Assembly: GCF_030269925.1 (NCBI RefSeq)
Contig: NC_085112.1
Location: 8,805,501-8,869,500 of the forward strand
Reading direction: 5' to 3'
DNA length: 64,000 bases
Source: Bombyx mori
Lineage: Eukaryota > Arthropoda > Insecta > Lepidoptera > Bombycidae
Positions 24,301 through 31,600 of the stretch are shown here, piece after piece; position 1 is the first letter of the stretch, and the number at the start of each line of letters is the position of its first letter. The notes under the pieces are model-generated. The model saw only the letters and a program-made list of their open reading frames with translations, had not been told where the DNA came from and searched no databases. Made by a program: the position numbers and the translations under genes.

Positions 24301-27300
24301 AAAAATAGTACAAGAAAAAATGATTTTTTGTAAAAAAAGCGTGGGGTGCATGGTAACAGTAGTTATAAATATTTTATGAACAGATATGAGTAGAAGGGTT
24401 ATTTCTTATACTATTTTTAATTCAAATTTATTAAAATTTATTTTCTATTTTTTAGTTGGATTTTCTATAAAAGCATATTTTGTTAGTTTTTTTAAATTAT
24501 TATTTATTTTTCACTTTTTAGTTGAAGTTATTTTTTTTTCAATTATTTTTTTTATATTGAATAGTCATCGGTCCTTAATAAGTATACCAAATTTCGAGTT
24601 AATCCGACGTTTTGAAGGGGGTCAAAATCATGTTCAAAGAGTCCGTTACAAACATACATACGTCTGAAACTAATAAAAGCATATGAATTAATGAATAAGT
24701 ACTTTTTTTATTGAGTTGTAATACAAAATGTATACTTTTTGTTCTATTTACAAACTCGTGTCGCTGCAGGGCAGACAAAGCCAGGCCAAAAGAAAAGAAG
24801 CCTATCACGGTTTCGTGGAAGCACAAAACGGTGCGTTGTTCTGTACCGATGTCGCCGCGAGAGGACTGGACATACCGAGCGTCGATTGGATTGTCCAATA
24901 CGACCCTCCCACTGACCCTAAGGTGAGATATCATGAAAAAATTTTTGAATGTTCACGATTCACTTCCACGGTGAAGGAATAACATCGTGCAATAAAAATC
25001 AAACCCGCAAAATTATAATTTGCGTAATTACTGGTGGTAGGACCTCTTGTGAGTCCCCGCGGGTGGGTACCACCACCCTGCCTATTTCTGTCGTGAAGCA
25101 GTAATACGTTTCGGTTTGAAGGATGGGGGCAGCCGTTGTAACTATACTTGAGACCTTAGAACTTATATCTCAAGGTGGGTGGCGCATTTACGTTGTAAAT
25201 GTCTATGGCCTCCAGTAACCACTTAACACCAGGTGGCCTGTGAGCTCGTCCAGCCATCTAAGCAATAGAAAAAATACACGAAGTACACGAATAATCGTGG
25301 AGGCAATGGGATACCAATAAGAATTGTTTGCTACCATTTGGGGTATCAAGTATAGACTTGACTTTTTTTTAGGAGTACATACATAGAGTTGGACGTACCG
25401 CCCGAGGTATGAACAGCAAAGGCAATGCAGTGATATTACTTAGACCAGAGGAAGAGGAATTCGTGAAGTTCTTAGAGAACGAAAAAGTTTATTTAGATAA
25501 ATACACTTTTGGCGATCCCCCGGCAGACATACAAGAATTTGTAAGTTAATGGATTAATGAATTGTCGGTGTATATGTTACGGTAAATGTACACTCTTGGG
25601 AAATGTACACTTTTACCGGTAAATGTGCAAATTTGCCAAAAAGTTAGGTATATGTGAACTGAATATAATGTATATGTACATTTCCCGGCAAATGTGTACT
25701 CTTGCCTTCATGTTTTAAGAAAAGTTAGAATACAAATTTATTTATATAAACATAAAACAAAAGACTTTAATAACGAAAATTATTTTAATTAAAAAATTAA
25801 AACGACAAACAAAACATACTTTTCTTTGCATATTATATAATATGTCGTAGGTTAGGTTGTAATAACTAACTATGTAACGTATTTTGTATACCATGCTCAC
25901 ATTTACCAAAACGACATGGTCATTGTGAATTCAATGTACATTTAATTACCTTTCTCGAAATTGTAAATGAGTCGTCTATTATCAAAGGTGGCAATCTGTG
26001 CATTTGGACAAAAAAAAATTATTGATATGTCAATACAGATTGATTTGAATATAATCGTCTCCTTCAAAGAATACGGTTCAAAACTTGCGTTAAATAAAGG
26101 TTAATAGTTAACCTGTTTTCTATCTAAGATGTCGTTCCGAAGAGTTTTGTGACTGCCAATGGAATACAAAGTCAATAATTCGTTTTTCTGATTTACCAAT
26201 CATTGTCCAAAAGTCAGATTGCCGGCTTTGATAATAGTCGACTCAAATGTTAGTTGAATGCACATTACCCAAACGAGGAGACAAATGTGTACGTTTGCCG
26301 CAATATCTACTTTTACCGTAACATATACATATTACTATGTATCTATATGGCAGTAAACATTCGTACGGCCTTACAATACGCGCTATCACCAAAAATTTAT
26401 ATGTAATGAAGTATGCAGGGTGGTGTTAACCTCAAGCACCGGTCACCGTCGCTTGCGACGAAGGGCTCGGCGAGGAAATTAACCCACTGAGTTTCTCGCC
26501 GGATCTTCTCAGTGGGTCGCGTTTCCGATCCGGTGGTAGATTCTGCGAAGCACTGCTCTTGCTAGGGCTAGTGTTAGCAACACACCCAGTTTGAGCCCCG
26601 TGAGCTCACCTACAGACGTCAAGGAGAAGCTGAAATAGCCTCTCAAGGCTATCAGCATAGGTAGAAAAAAAAGGGTGCTACTAAGCCGGGCAGTAATCAA
26701 ATAATTATCGCTTAGTACAGGATAAAACGTTTCAGATTAGTATTAATTTGTTTGCCACGTGGAACTTTTTAATATTTCATATTTCTTATCAGTTCATTAA
26801 TATAGTTTAATAATTTCGATATAGATGTTGTTAACCCTTTAATTAAAAATACTATCTCATGAAAACTATTTGAATTAAACAATTTAGCAGAAACATATTA
26901 AATTTCAAATGTATATTAAAAATTGGCTGGAATAAACGAAATGATAGACAGAATAATGGGTTTGTTGAGAAGCCCTGAGAATCTCTTTTTAAATTGACAT
27001 AAAGGCAGTAAACGTTTTTTTACATACTAAGTTGTTTTTGCAACACATTCATGATGGGCAAAGTATCACAGGTGAGCTCAGGTATACTAACGTCTAATCA
27101 AAGTCATAATTCTTAACAATCTCGAACCTGCACCTAACTGATGCAAGCTCGATACCACTGGACGAAGAGCGTATAACGATAACGCGTTTGAAACAAAACA
27201 ACTTAAATATTTTGTTATTTTTCAGCTTCAAAAACTAATAAAAGAGAACGGAGTTATGAAAGTTTTGGCGAGAAAAGCTTTTCTTTCGTTTTTACGTTGT

Positions 27301-27630
27301 TATAAAAATCATCCACTGAAGAGTATTTTTAATATCAAAAATCTGAATCTACAGTTGGCATCAAAAGCCTTTGGATTTGATGAAACGCCTCATGTCGATT
27401 TCTGTATCCTTTTTTGGCATTTACCTACCTTGGGTTGATAGAAGTTATAAAATAAAGTTGTTTTACCAAATTGAGTGTTAGAAGATTAACATAAAATACA
27501 TAGTTATCGGAAGATTACAATAAACTTAAAATGCTAATTGCCTTTTAAAGTATTTTCATAGTATTATATTTTTAAAATTTTCTTGTTAAACAGTAATTCC
27601 TTACATATTATTTCAGTACGTTCTAAATGA
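3525..27630 (+). CDS. Diverged DDX18-family DEAD-box RNA helicase, paralogue A
   Basis: Nine exons: 3525-3774, 4703-4852, 5335-5499, 21555-21696, 23414-23576, 24770-24922, 25373-25540, 27226-27403, 27617-27630 (1383 nt, 460 aa). All introns are GT-AG and every phase matches. An in-frame TGA at 3516 sits just upstream of the ATG, so the long N-terminus of DDX18 is absent. Helicase motifs are complete: Q motif (Q39), AAKTGSGKT (56-63), [17 protein letters not shown] (166-169), SAT (197-199), ARGLDIP and HRVGRTARG (345-353), followed by the DDX18-type C-terminal alpha-helical region. DDX18/Has1 proteins are ATP-dependent helicases of 60S ribosome biogenesis in the nucleolus; whether this copy kept that role is unknown. 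Intron 3 is 16,055 bp of transposons. AATAAA at 27699. It looks functional, with no stop codon or frameshift. Confidence 0.88.
4139..4243 (+). repeat. Bm1-type SINE, 3' fragment in intron 1
   Basis: It carries the last ~100 bp of the family, from ggtggacggcgcatttacg to gagctcgtccac and an A-rich end. Strongly 5' truncated. Confidence 0.8.
5500..7623 (+). other. Start of the 16-kb intron 3, no recognised content
   Basis: AT-rich intronic DNA. Frames of 84-98 codons overlap on both strands at 6186-6482 but show no family signature. I see no clear repeat boundaries here. Confidence 0.4.
7624..7735 (-). repeat. ~110-bp poly(A)-ended interspersed repeat
   Basis: Inverted copy: a T-run then gtaggcagacgagcatacgg, through to aagccgctgtctacc. 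Other copies are at 22238, 43341 and 52493. It has cut a mariner transposase remnant. Confidence 0.75.
7738..8065 (+). pseudogene. Tc1/mariner (maT-like) transposase remnant
   Basis: Translation gives the transposase C-terminal block [20 protein letters not shown] (from about 7785), followed after a small insertion by a [20 protein letters not shown] C-terminus and a stop. A frame change lies just upstream, near 7755-7780. The gene is broken by the repeat at 7624-7735, by that frameshift and by a 32-bp LINE tail near 7880-7912. The [12 protein letters not shown] signature is typical of the catalytic third motif region of this superfamily; the maT assignment is inferred. Confidence 0.75.
7880..7912 (+). 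repeat. 32-bp LINE 3' tail inserted in the mariner remnant
   Basis: The phrase ctctcaaggctatcag plus cttaggta and an A-run matches the extreme 3' end of the LINE tail at 26408-26671. The mariner frame reads through on both sides of it, and a short tgag flanks the piece on each side. Confidence 0.6.
9434..11602 (+). CDS. R1-clade ORF1 (Gag-like nucleic-acid-binding protein)
   Basis: 722 codons. The N-terminal half is Ser/Lys/Glu-rich and low in complexity. A helical, Glu/Leu-rich segment of coiled-coil type lies around residues 225-285. The C-terminal part has two clear CCHC zinc knuckles ([14 protein letters not shown] and [14 protein letters not shown]) and a third Cys/His cluster. In R1-clade elements ORF1 binds the element RNA and helps form the ribonucleoprotein. 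The stop TGA at 11600-11602 overlaps the ORF2 start ATG. An upstream start is not excluded, but this ATG opens the longest frame. Confidence 0.88.
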   Translation: MKMSSLQRVIPQEGTRQAGESLRTTDSSVVRSPSYSGGGTNCTEIRSGKDGVKKGAGSLKDISRKNESAKDVVAIGSVKDSEGRSSGTALVSDDSMATAGSAHSSARSSPTRRQRKRVLTISSDELGSSSGSDGAASTGKGGVMPQSKRGRGRLPTTGLTVDKQTCLKTQRSEIKATGSMSSMREVRSAKATEGSSKKDPECRLKESAAMALKVCSKPGNLKSTYQRALKELAVTIMEVTEELANRPAAQETERLRAVNAGQQEEILQLRQELQEVRKELARISRALTLSNPVETPAPASSNTTEDQEELRVQRIMRAVGTMVDARFASLEMRLPPEPRIRPPLAADRRKTCEKSPDPPLIVDATLESTSVQAALPPSANKKTQGPRRKTTVLAPLSELGAFPPAPVVLTESWSTVTRRGAKSRGKVVKTAAAVPPEEKAPSSKKRTKKRLRAPRSQAVVLKLQPEAASRGLTYRSVLAEARAKIDLESLGIPVQRIRSSLTGAKVLVVDGDDQVEKADLLANRLKEILPAEGVEISRPSVTAAMRISGLDDSVSREEITDELAKIGGCPSESIKVGEIKSGPGGMGQVLVRCPVSTAAKIAAVPKLRIGWSVLRAHLLEARRLQCFRCHELGHVSARCPSSVDRSRDCYRCGQAGHVASGCSLAPHCTVCVSAGRPADHVSGGKACAKPPRQRQRRQDFATLESARSRPGMASATPMDAQS
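11599..14784 (+). CDS. R1-clade ORF2 (endonuclease / reverse transcriptase)
   Basis: 1061 codons. Residues about 1-225 form an APE-like endonuclease: the QGNLNHS start, [17 protein letters not shown] and SDHRY carry the Asn, Glu, Asp and His active-site positions. Reverse transcriptase follows (about 430-720): [35 protein letters not shown] and the catalytic YADD near residue 670. The C-terminus has a Cys/His finger ([18 protein letters not shown]). The enzyme nicks the target and primes cDNA synthesis from the nick. The frame is unbroken, so the copy could be competent. ORF2 begins inside the ORF1 stop (ATGA), which suggests translation by termination-reinitiation. Confidence 0.92.
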   Translation: MTDVLRVLQGNLNHSARAQDLLFQSMVEGLTHLAVVAEPYRVLTGPDWAADLDGRVAIIRRGCVGAPPEFAVVERGRSFVAVLWAEMIVVGVYFSPNRTLAEFEGLLLELSRVTGRSHSRQLLVLGDLNAKSSAWGSSRTCPRGRAVEEWLVESGLVILNRGTEFTCVRRLGGSVVDVTFASPDVACRIRGWAVMVGEETLSDHRYIRFSIVVTPGAVSTSSFFGGGAEGPRWAQKRLDVERLHEAAVVQAWRLDSLGEPMDVRVGAERMREAMSRVCDAAMPRIRALAPKRRVHWWTEEIANLRQSCNVSRRAYQRSRRRRTHRDPEEQDRLYVVYRTAVRALCVAIGMAKEAAWNDLLASLDRDPWGRPYRLARNALRPWAPPTTSTLPPETLHRVVGGLFPDSSGTAFVPPVMATVQVADGGELEGVSQAEFKAVVAKMRSKRTAPGPDGLSSKAWALALTEDGLGPALRRLFSKCLREGRFPEPWRTGRLVLIPKDGRPRDEPSGYRPIVVLDEAGKLLERIVAGRLVQHLENIGPNLASNQFGFRRGRSTVDAVLRVRDLTDQACSGGGVLLAVSIDIANAFNTIPWSTIMESLRFHRVPTGLRNLIEDYLSGRAVVFPERSGWGRKTVSRGVPQGSVLGPLLWDIGFDWVLRGANLRGVEVVCYADDTLVTARGDDYRSAAILAVAGVATVVSRIKRLGLEVALHKSEAVCFHSAREGPPQGANLVVGGVTIAVQPKLKYLGLVLDSKWRFDHHFKMLVPRLMGTAGALTRLLPNTGGCSAGIRRLYLGVVRSMALYGAPVWSPALTARNAALLLRAQRALAVRVIRGYRTISQDVACALAGSLPWDLEAEILAATYRRRRQSSTREQTPGPSVVDRWRHAARGLAYAKWRERLLEELGRTSATRQRTLEALVPVLEAWSDRRHGELSFRLTQVLSGHGCFGRYLWRVCRREPHPGCHQCGHPNDDAQHALEACPRWEHPRRNLVAVLGQDLSLRAIVARMVEDRSSWEAMAGFCDLVMALREAEEREREWDPSSAPQRRRRGGRRVREAAAQPS
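14799..14842 (+). promoter_or_regulatory. Perfect 20-bp hairpin just after ORF2
   Basis: Arms 14799-14818 and 14823-14842 are exact reverse complements around the loop agcc, starting 15 nt after the ORF2 stop. The stem is GC-rich and should be very stable in RNA. Its role is inferred: a 3' UTR structure for template recognition, or for translation or stability. Confidence 0.8.
15370..15554 (+). repeat. Helitron-like 3' fragment
   Basis: It ends gcgggcaagtacggctag followed by T, resembling the CTAG-T terminus and preceding short hairpin of lepidopteran Helitrons. The 5' boundary is unclear. Class assigned from memory of family ends. Confidence 0.45.
15658..16425. mobile_element. hAT deletion derivative (caagggcggatccag family), 768 bp
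   Basis: The termini are caagggcggatccag and, inverted at the right, ctggattcgcccttg. A perfect 8-bp duplication ccaatatc flanks it (15650-15657, 16426-16433). It retains a fragment of transposase coding sequence. Two shorter relatives are at 43767 and 50761. Confidence 0.9.
15788..16021 (+). pseudogene. hAT transposase C-terminal (dimerisation) remnant
   Basis: A 77-codon frame containing [29 protein letters not shown] and a basic tail. This is the conserved hAT C-terminal dimerisation block seen in many hAT and zinc-finger MYM-like proteins. The catalytic part is gone. It lies entirely within the hAT derivative 15658-16425, which confirms that element's superfamily. Confidence 0.75.
16836..17080 (+). 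mobile_element. Short Helitron-like element
   Basis: It begins tctctatatataaaaatg after an A and ends gccgggtcagatag before a T, with the internal phrase gaacggctgaaccgatttgg. This matches the layout of small non-autonomous lepidopteran Helitrons (5' TC, 3' CTAG-like, insertion between A and T). The last four bases are ATAG, not CTAG. Confidence 0.6.
17205..17404 (+). repeat. Bm1-type SINE, 5' truncated
   Basis: Typical body from cctatttctgccgtgaagc to gagctcgtccacc, ending in an A-run. It lies in intron 3 of helicase A. Confidence 0.85.
18041..18148 (-). repeat. Bm1-type SINE 3' fragment
   Basis: Inverted 3' end of the family, immediately before the CR1/Rex-like LINE. Confidence 0.8.
18192..20557 (+). 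mobile_element. 5'-truncated CR1/Rex-like LINE
   Basis: An RT-bearing frame is followed by a 300-bp 3' UTR that ends in ttgaat repeats (gattttgaatttgaatttga) in place of a simple poly(A). Such short-repeat tails are usual in the CR1 group. The 3' UTR carries the cgccgg hairpin motif also seen in other LINE tails of this window. The endonuclease region is missing. The left boundary is approximate and no target duplication was found. Confidence 0.75.
18223..20250 (+). CDS. LINE reverse transcriptase ORF2, endonuclease missing
   Basis: 675 codons open to TGA. It starts in the linker between endonuclease and RT, so the ATG is probably an internal methionine. RT motifs: [67 protein letters not shown] and catalytic FADD near residues 399-402, then the thumb/C-terminal region. 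No frameshift or premature stop in the RT. Because the endonuclease is lost, the copy cannot be autonomous. The Jockey/CR1 superfamily is clear; the exact clade is inferred. Confidence 0.85.
   Translation: MGKRVDCEAIALIDGYRILSYNTVGIHKSRQRLYDLYHEKSYNHNKSFHEYVCKYSKLFKKVCTLAKSLHLGKLIKNAPDKIKMTWNIINRETGNVRNSNAESILKINDQIITSHQEVASAFERYFADIPASTTKSLISSPTVAESLLQDHVDECSVNFKFTNIAIKDIIDNFKTINIKKTGDLWGISIKVIKSIIDIIAPYLATIFNDCIYNGVFPDLMKYSKIIPLFKSGSTFDPTNFRPISVLPTLSKIFEKIILEQLLNHFYSNNLLHNKQYGFTRGRSTIDAGVDLIKNIFQAWEESHNALGVFCDLSKAFDCVEHNTLLRKLHHYGIRGVSLELIKSYLSGRIQKVDVKGKRSSGVLLNMGVPQGSILGPFLFLVYINDLPKFIETRHEVVLFADDTSLLFKIKRQLEDYDDVNDAISRVVHWFSVNNLLLNNKKTKCIKFTTPNVRQVDTNIIVSGETLELVDSTVFLGITVDSRLQWGPHICKLANRLSSAAFAVKKIRTYTDEDTARLVYFSYFHSVMSYGILLWGNAADVETIFILQKRAIRAIYNMHPRESLRDKFKEIKILTLASQYIFENLLYVRKNIVEFPRVCDLHNVNTRNKHRLALPAARIKKISNSFRGLGVQLFNKIPQNVQLLPVHRFKKTVKERLCNKAYYKVKDFLLDGTTWE
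20558..20870 (-). repeat. LINE 3' tail, inverted
   Basis: A T-run at the left, then GC-rich sequence with acccactgaaaagatccgac and agtgggct, the reverse of the hairpin in the tail at 26483-26516. No coding sequence recognised. Confidence 0.6.
21043..21105 (-). repeat. Short second copy of the same LINE tail
   Basis: A T-run then agtgacctcgaggggtcatg, closely matching the start of the tail at 20558. It ends after about 60 bp. Confidence 0.5.
21845..22040 (-). repeat. Degenerate Bm1-like SINE
   Basis: Diverged match to the inverted Bm1 body: acaacgtaaatgccgccat and cctttcaaaccagaatgc. An old copy. Confidence 0.5.
22238..22355 (+). repeat. ~110-bp poly(A)-ended interspersed repeat
   Basis: From ggtaggcagcggcttggctc to ctgcctacaaggacaata and an A-run. 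Same family as the copies at 7624, 43341 and 52493. Confidence 0.75.
22806..23264 (+). repeat. Bm1-type SINE interrupted by an R1-clade tail
   Basis: The SINE body 22806-22990 resumes at 23162 and runs to the A-rich end at about 23264. The break carries a 17-bp duplication ggtgggtggcgcattta at 22974-22990 and 23162-23178. Confidence 0.88.
22991..23161 (+). mobile_element. 5'-truncated R1-clade retrotransposon 3' end
   Basis: About 150 bp of 3' UTR with ggagtccgacataacccgg and gggtatccgta, homologous to 15080-15239 of the full-length R1-clade element but clearly diverged, plus a poly(A) run. A 17-bp target duplication in the host SINE flanks it. It is probably a sister family. Confidence 0.85.
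24053..24150 (+). repeat. Degenerate Bm1-like SINE
   Basis: Diverged body: agtaatgcatttcattctga, then cctcatatctcaaaat. An old copy in intron 5 of helicase A. Confidence 0.4.
24946..25269 (+). repeat. Bm1-type SINE, lacking only the tRNA-like head
   Basis: It starts at gttcacgattcacttccacg and runs through the whole body to the A-rich end. It begins about 25 bp after the exon 6 donor of helicase A. Confidence 0.87.
25570..26329. repeat. ~760-bp element with terminal inverted repeats, class unknown
   Basis: The left end gtatatgttacggtaaa is the exact inverse of the right end tttaccgtaacatatac. Near the ends are several direct copies of a ~17-bp unit of the type aaatgtacactcttgcc. No coding sequence. 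It lies in intron 7 of helicase A. Confidence 0.6.
26408..26671 (+). repeat. LINE 3' tail with poly(A)
   Basis: A GC-rich, non-coding block containing a 9-bp hairpin (26483-26491 with 26508-26516), gtgagctcacctac, ctctcaaggctatcagcata and a terminal A-run. It is probably a 5'-truncated LINE copy. Its final 30 bp recur at 7880. Confidence 0.65.
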
Positions 27631-27842
27631 AGGTATCGGAGCGGCAATACAGGTCTATGACTTTGAGAATCTGTGATATGTGATGTATTTTATTGGGAAA
27701 TAAAATGTCTTTAAGAATAAAGTATAGCTGTTTCAATTCAATACTTGTAATGCTCATTCATAATTTAATTTAGTTAAACACAGAACGACGGTATTGAAGT
27801 AGAAAACTCGTTTGGAGTAATCGTAATGCAATTTATATTACA

Positions 27843-28195
27843 TCATCATCATTCTCCTGCCCTTCTCCCAGTCACCCGGGGTCGGCGCAACATGTTTTCT
27901 CCTTCCATACTCTTCTATCATATAACATTTCTTCGCTCACTCCCCTCTTACACATATCTTCTTTCACGCAATCCATCCATTTCTTCTTAGGTCTAACTTC
28001 CTCCATATCCTTCCACATTTATAGGTAACACTCTCTTACCAACCTCATTTTAATTTCGTCTCATCACATGTCCATACCATCCCAAATGCGCACTTCTCGG
28101 ATTCTCTGTCACAGGTGCCACTTTCAGACTTCCTTGAACATATTCATTCCGTATTCTATCCATTCTCGTTACACCACACATCCATCTCAACATTC
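27843..28195 (-). mobile_element. RTE-clade LINE 3' end, degenerate
   Basis: On the minus strand it encodes remnants of the RT C-terminus: RMLRWMCGVTRMDRIRNEYV, GSLKVAPVTEKIRE, RPKKKWMDCVKEDMC and [10 protein letters not shown]. It contains stops and ends in an atg microsatellite typical of RTE tails. A 15-bp duplication with one mismatch (27828-27842, 28196-28210; gcaatttatattaca) flanks it. It lies between the convergent 3' ends of helicase A and pitchoune. Confidence 0.8.
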
Positions 28196-28690
28196 GCAAT
28201 TCATATTACAATACAAACATAATAGTCTGCATTTAGAGCCTTCTAGAATACTATAAGAAAAGTTAAAACGTTCCACATTTATCTAGGGGGTTTGTTTTGG
28301 CGTAGGCACCGATTTGTTGAAGACGAGAACTAATATACCTACCCAGATTCCGAATGCAAATTAGATTTTACAAATATATTGACAGACCAATGACTCCCCG
28401 AAAGTGGTCAGTAACCAATGCAAGAACAGAATAATCACAGAACATTAGCAAACTGATTAGACCTTAAAATGAAATAGTCTGGTAGACACATTCGTGGTTA
28501 AATTCTAATCATTACACAGTATGCAGCAGCAGCAGCTTGACTGCCTATAATTTGCATGTACACATACAAACTGAACGAGATATTCAGGTTCTATGCCATA
28601 CATTTTAGTGTTTTGGGGAAAAGGAAAGATGAAGAATATTTTTTCAATACATTATATTAATTAGAGAACAATGGATGAAAGATTTAAACA

Positions 28691-31600
28691 TCAACTGATC
28701 GTTTTCTTATTGTTCCCCTTTTGTCTGTATATTTTCGTTTTATCTGTCTTCCTTTTGAAATCGGATGGAGCGTTTAAGGACTTGAAGTATCCATAACCAC
28801 CACCTCCCTTTCTTTTCTGTGGAGGTCCTTTGTTTGCGACTTTTAGTTCTACAGCGGGCGGTACATTGAAACCAAATGATTTCGATGCCTTAGCTAAATC
28901 GATTGTATCAATGTCAAAAATCGTTTTCAAGTGATGAGAATCATAGGCTCTCAGGTAACTTTTGAAGGCTTCTTTTGCAGATTGATTCAGGAAATAGTTT
29001 CGAGAGATAAGTTTTTCTAGCTGTAATATCAAATTCAATTATTTGATAAATCAAGATTAATTAATTATTTGACAAATAACACAAATATCAGCGACTTATG
29101 TCAAGACTTTTATCTTTATATTAATTCAGCAATAAGTAATTAAAATGATAACATTTTAAATTAAAATTTGCAGTTATCATGGCATAAAGAATACACCCTG
29201 TGCACACTTATCGAACGATGCTACTATGGCCATTTTCAAGCTGATACAAATTTATTTTTGTTCTCAAGAGCACAGAATGAGCTGTGAGCATGTTTTAATA
29301 CATTAAAATAAGAACACACATAAAAATAAGACAGACCTGTAGTTGTATATCTGCAACTTTATTCCATGAGAATTCAAATTCGTTTAGGGTAACTCTCGAC
29401 TGCTTTAAGTATCGTAAGAATCCAAGCTCTTCTGGACGTAAGAATAACAAAGCGTGTCCACTAGTTCCTAGACCCCTCGCAGTTCTTCCAACCCGATGGA
29501 TGTATTCCTACACACAGATAACAAGTACAATAAATAAATGGCATTATATTTTTAAAACTGTGAAAACATTTTGTAAAAGGCTTTAATAAAAGAAAAGTTA
29601 CTAGTCCGCAAACAATAGATCAATATGGTATTTTTGGTTTGATGGAATGACTGAAACAAAAATAAAATGGTACGTAGTGATAAATGTACCATCATATCAA
29701 GGGATGAATGGTATATGGTTTAAACGACATTTTTGCAATTTTACAGGAGAACCATTTAAAGTTTAAAATTTGGAAAAAATACCATTATAAATTATTATTT
29801 TTCAGCTATTTGAATGGAGTAAACTTAATTGATGTTCAATTAAAAACATCGAACTGGTGGTAGGACCTCTTGTGAGTTCGCGCGTGTAGGTACCACCACC
29901 CTGCCTATTTCTGCCGTGAAGTAGTAATGCGTTTCGGTTTGAAGGGTGGGGCAGCTGTTGTAACTATACTGAGACCTCAGAACTCATATCTCAAAGTGGG
30001 TGGCGGCATTAACGTTGTAGATGTCTATGGGCTCCGGTAACCACTTAACTCCGGGTGGGCCGTGGGTTTGTCCACTCATCAATGCAATACAAAATAAAAA
30101 CAAAAATAAATAAAGCGGACCTTTAATTACAAAGATAAATGTTGCATATTAAGTGAAATGTCGCTTAAACCAAATATTCGGTCACCCCTCTATATTATGA
30201 ATCGTACAAGTGGGTATCATCTTACTGCCTATTTCTACAGTAGAACAATCATGTCTTATGGGTAGGACACTCGTTTTGAAATACAATAAAGATTTTGGAT
30301 CCCGTGTCTTAAAGTAGGGATGGTGGCATTCACATTATGTCGTTGGTCCTGAAGCTCTGTTGACTTTTAAATACAAGCACAAAGTAAACACAAGAATGTT
30401 GAATGATATATTTGTTCTTTCGACTCTTTAAGTAAATTTAAATGGTACTAATATTTAGATTATAAATAAATATAAAGGCTAATTTATATAATATTTAGGT
30501 TTTTAAGACGATGTAGCTTTAATTAATAAACACAAATTTGAAGACAAATCTTAAATGCATTTTTTTTATTGCTTAGATTGGTAGACGAGCACACAGCCCA
30601 CCTGGTGTTAAGTGGTTACTGGAGCTTATAGACATCTACGACGTAAATGCGCCGCGCACCTTGAGATATAAGTTCTAAGGTCTCAAGTATAGTTAAACGG
30701 CTGCCCCACCCTTCAAACCGAAACACATAACTGCTTCACGGTAGAAATAGGCAGGGTGGTGGTGCCTACCCGCGCGAACTCGAGGTTCTACCACCTCACC
30801 TTTGGATCCTTACCTTTGGATCATCTGGAGGATCATACTGTACAATCCAATCAACGGCCGGAATGTCCAGACCACGCGCCGCGACATCAGTACAAAGTAG
30901 TATACCAGATTCAGCATTGCAAAACTGGAAGAATGTTGTTGTACGCTTCGTTTGTTGTTGTTTTCCCTACATGAAGAAAAAATTAAACATAATTATATAT
31001 TAAACATAATTATATAATAATATATATAGACGCGTATTCAACACTATTGTCTTTGTTTGTGGAAACATACAAAGATACACTGAGAGATGAACACATTTTT
31101 AATTAAAGTATAAAATTATTATTGCATTTAATTTATCGGGTGATAAATCTGCCTTAGCCAGTTTTGGTAAACCAACTAAGACTAACAATTTCTATTTTAT
31201 AGATTGGTATCTTTAGTGAGATTATTGATAGTTTGGCAACACAATAAAATGTAGCTTAGGTGAAGTACTCACATGTATGGACATCACAGGAAGGTCAATA
31301 TAATTGAAAAGTTCATGGTGGTATTTGACAGACATACAGGTTGAAAAGAATACCATAACCTTCTTTTTTCTATTCTTCTTAAGGAATGTGAATAAAACCA
31401 TCATACGTTTCTCTGATGGGCATACGATATATCTGAAATAATATTCCAAACTTTAGTTTTAAAAAACATACTATTTAAATGATTATAAATGATTAATAAA
31501 TAATTGTTTGAATTACACAAACACTAGAAATCGGAATACCAAGGTTCCATAAACTTCATTTGTTGATTGCATCTAAAATATTTTATTTTTATATTTTATG

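Noticed and set aside
27617..27672. An alternative last-exon frame continuing past 27630
   Set aside because: The donor at 27404 and acceptor at 27616 give the phase-1 join seen in paralogue B, which leads to the stop at 27628-27630.
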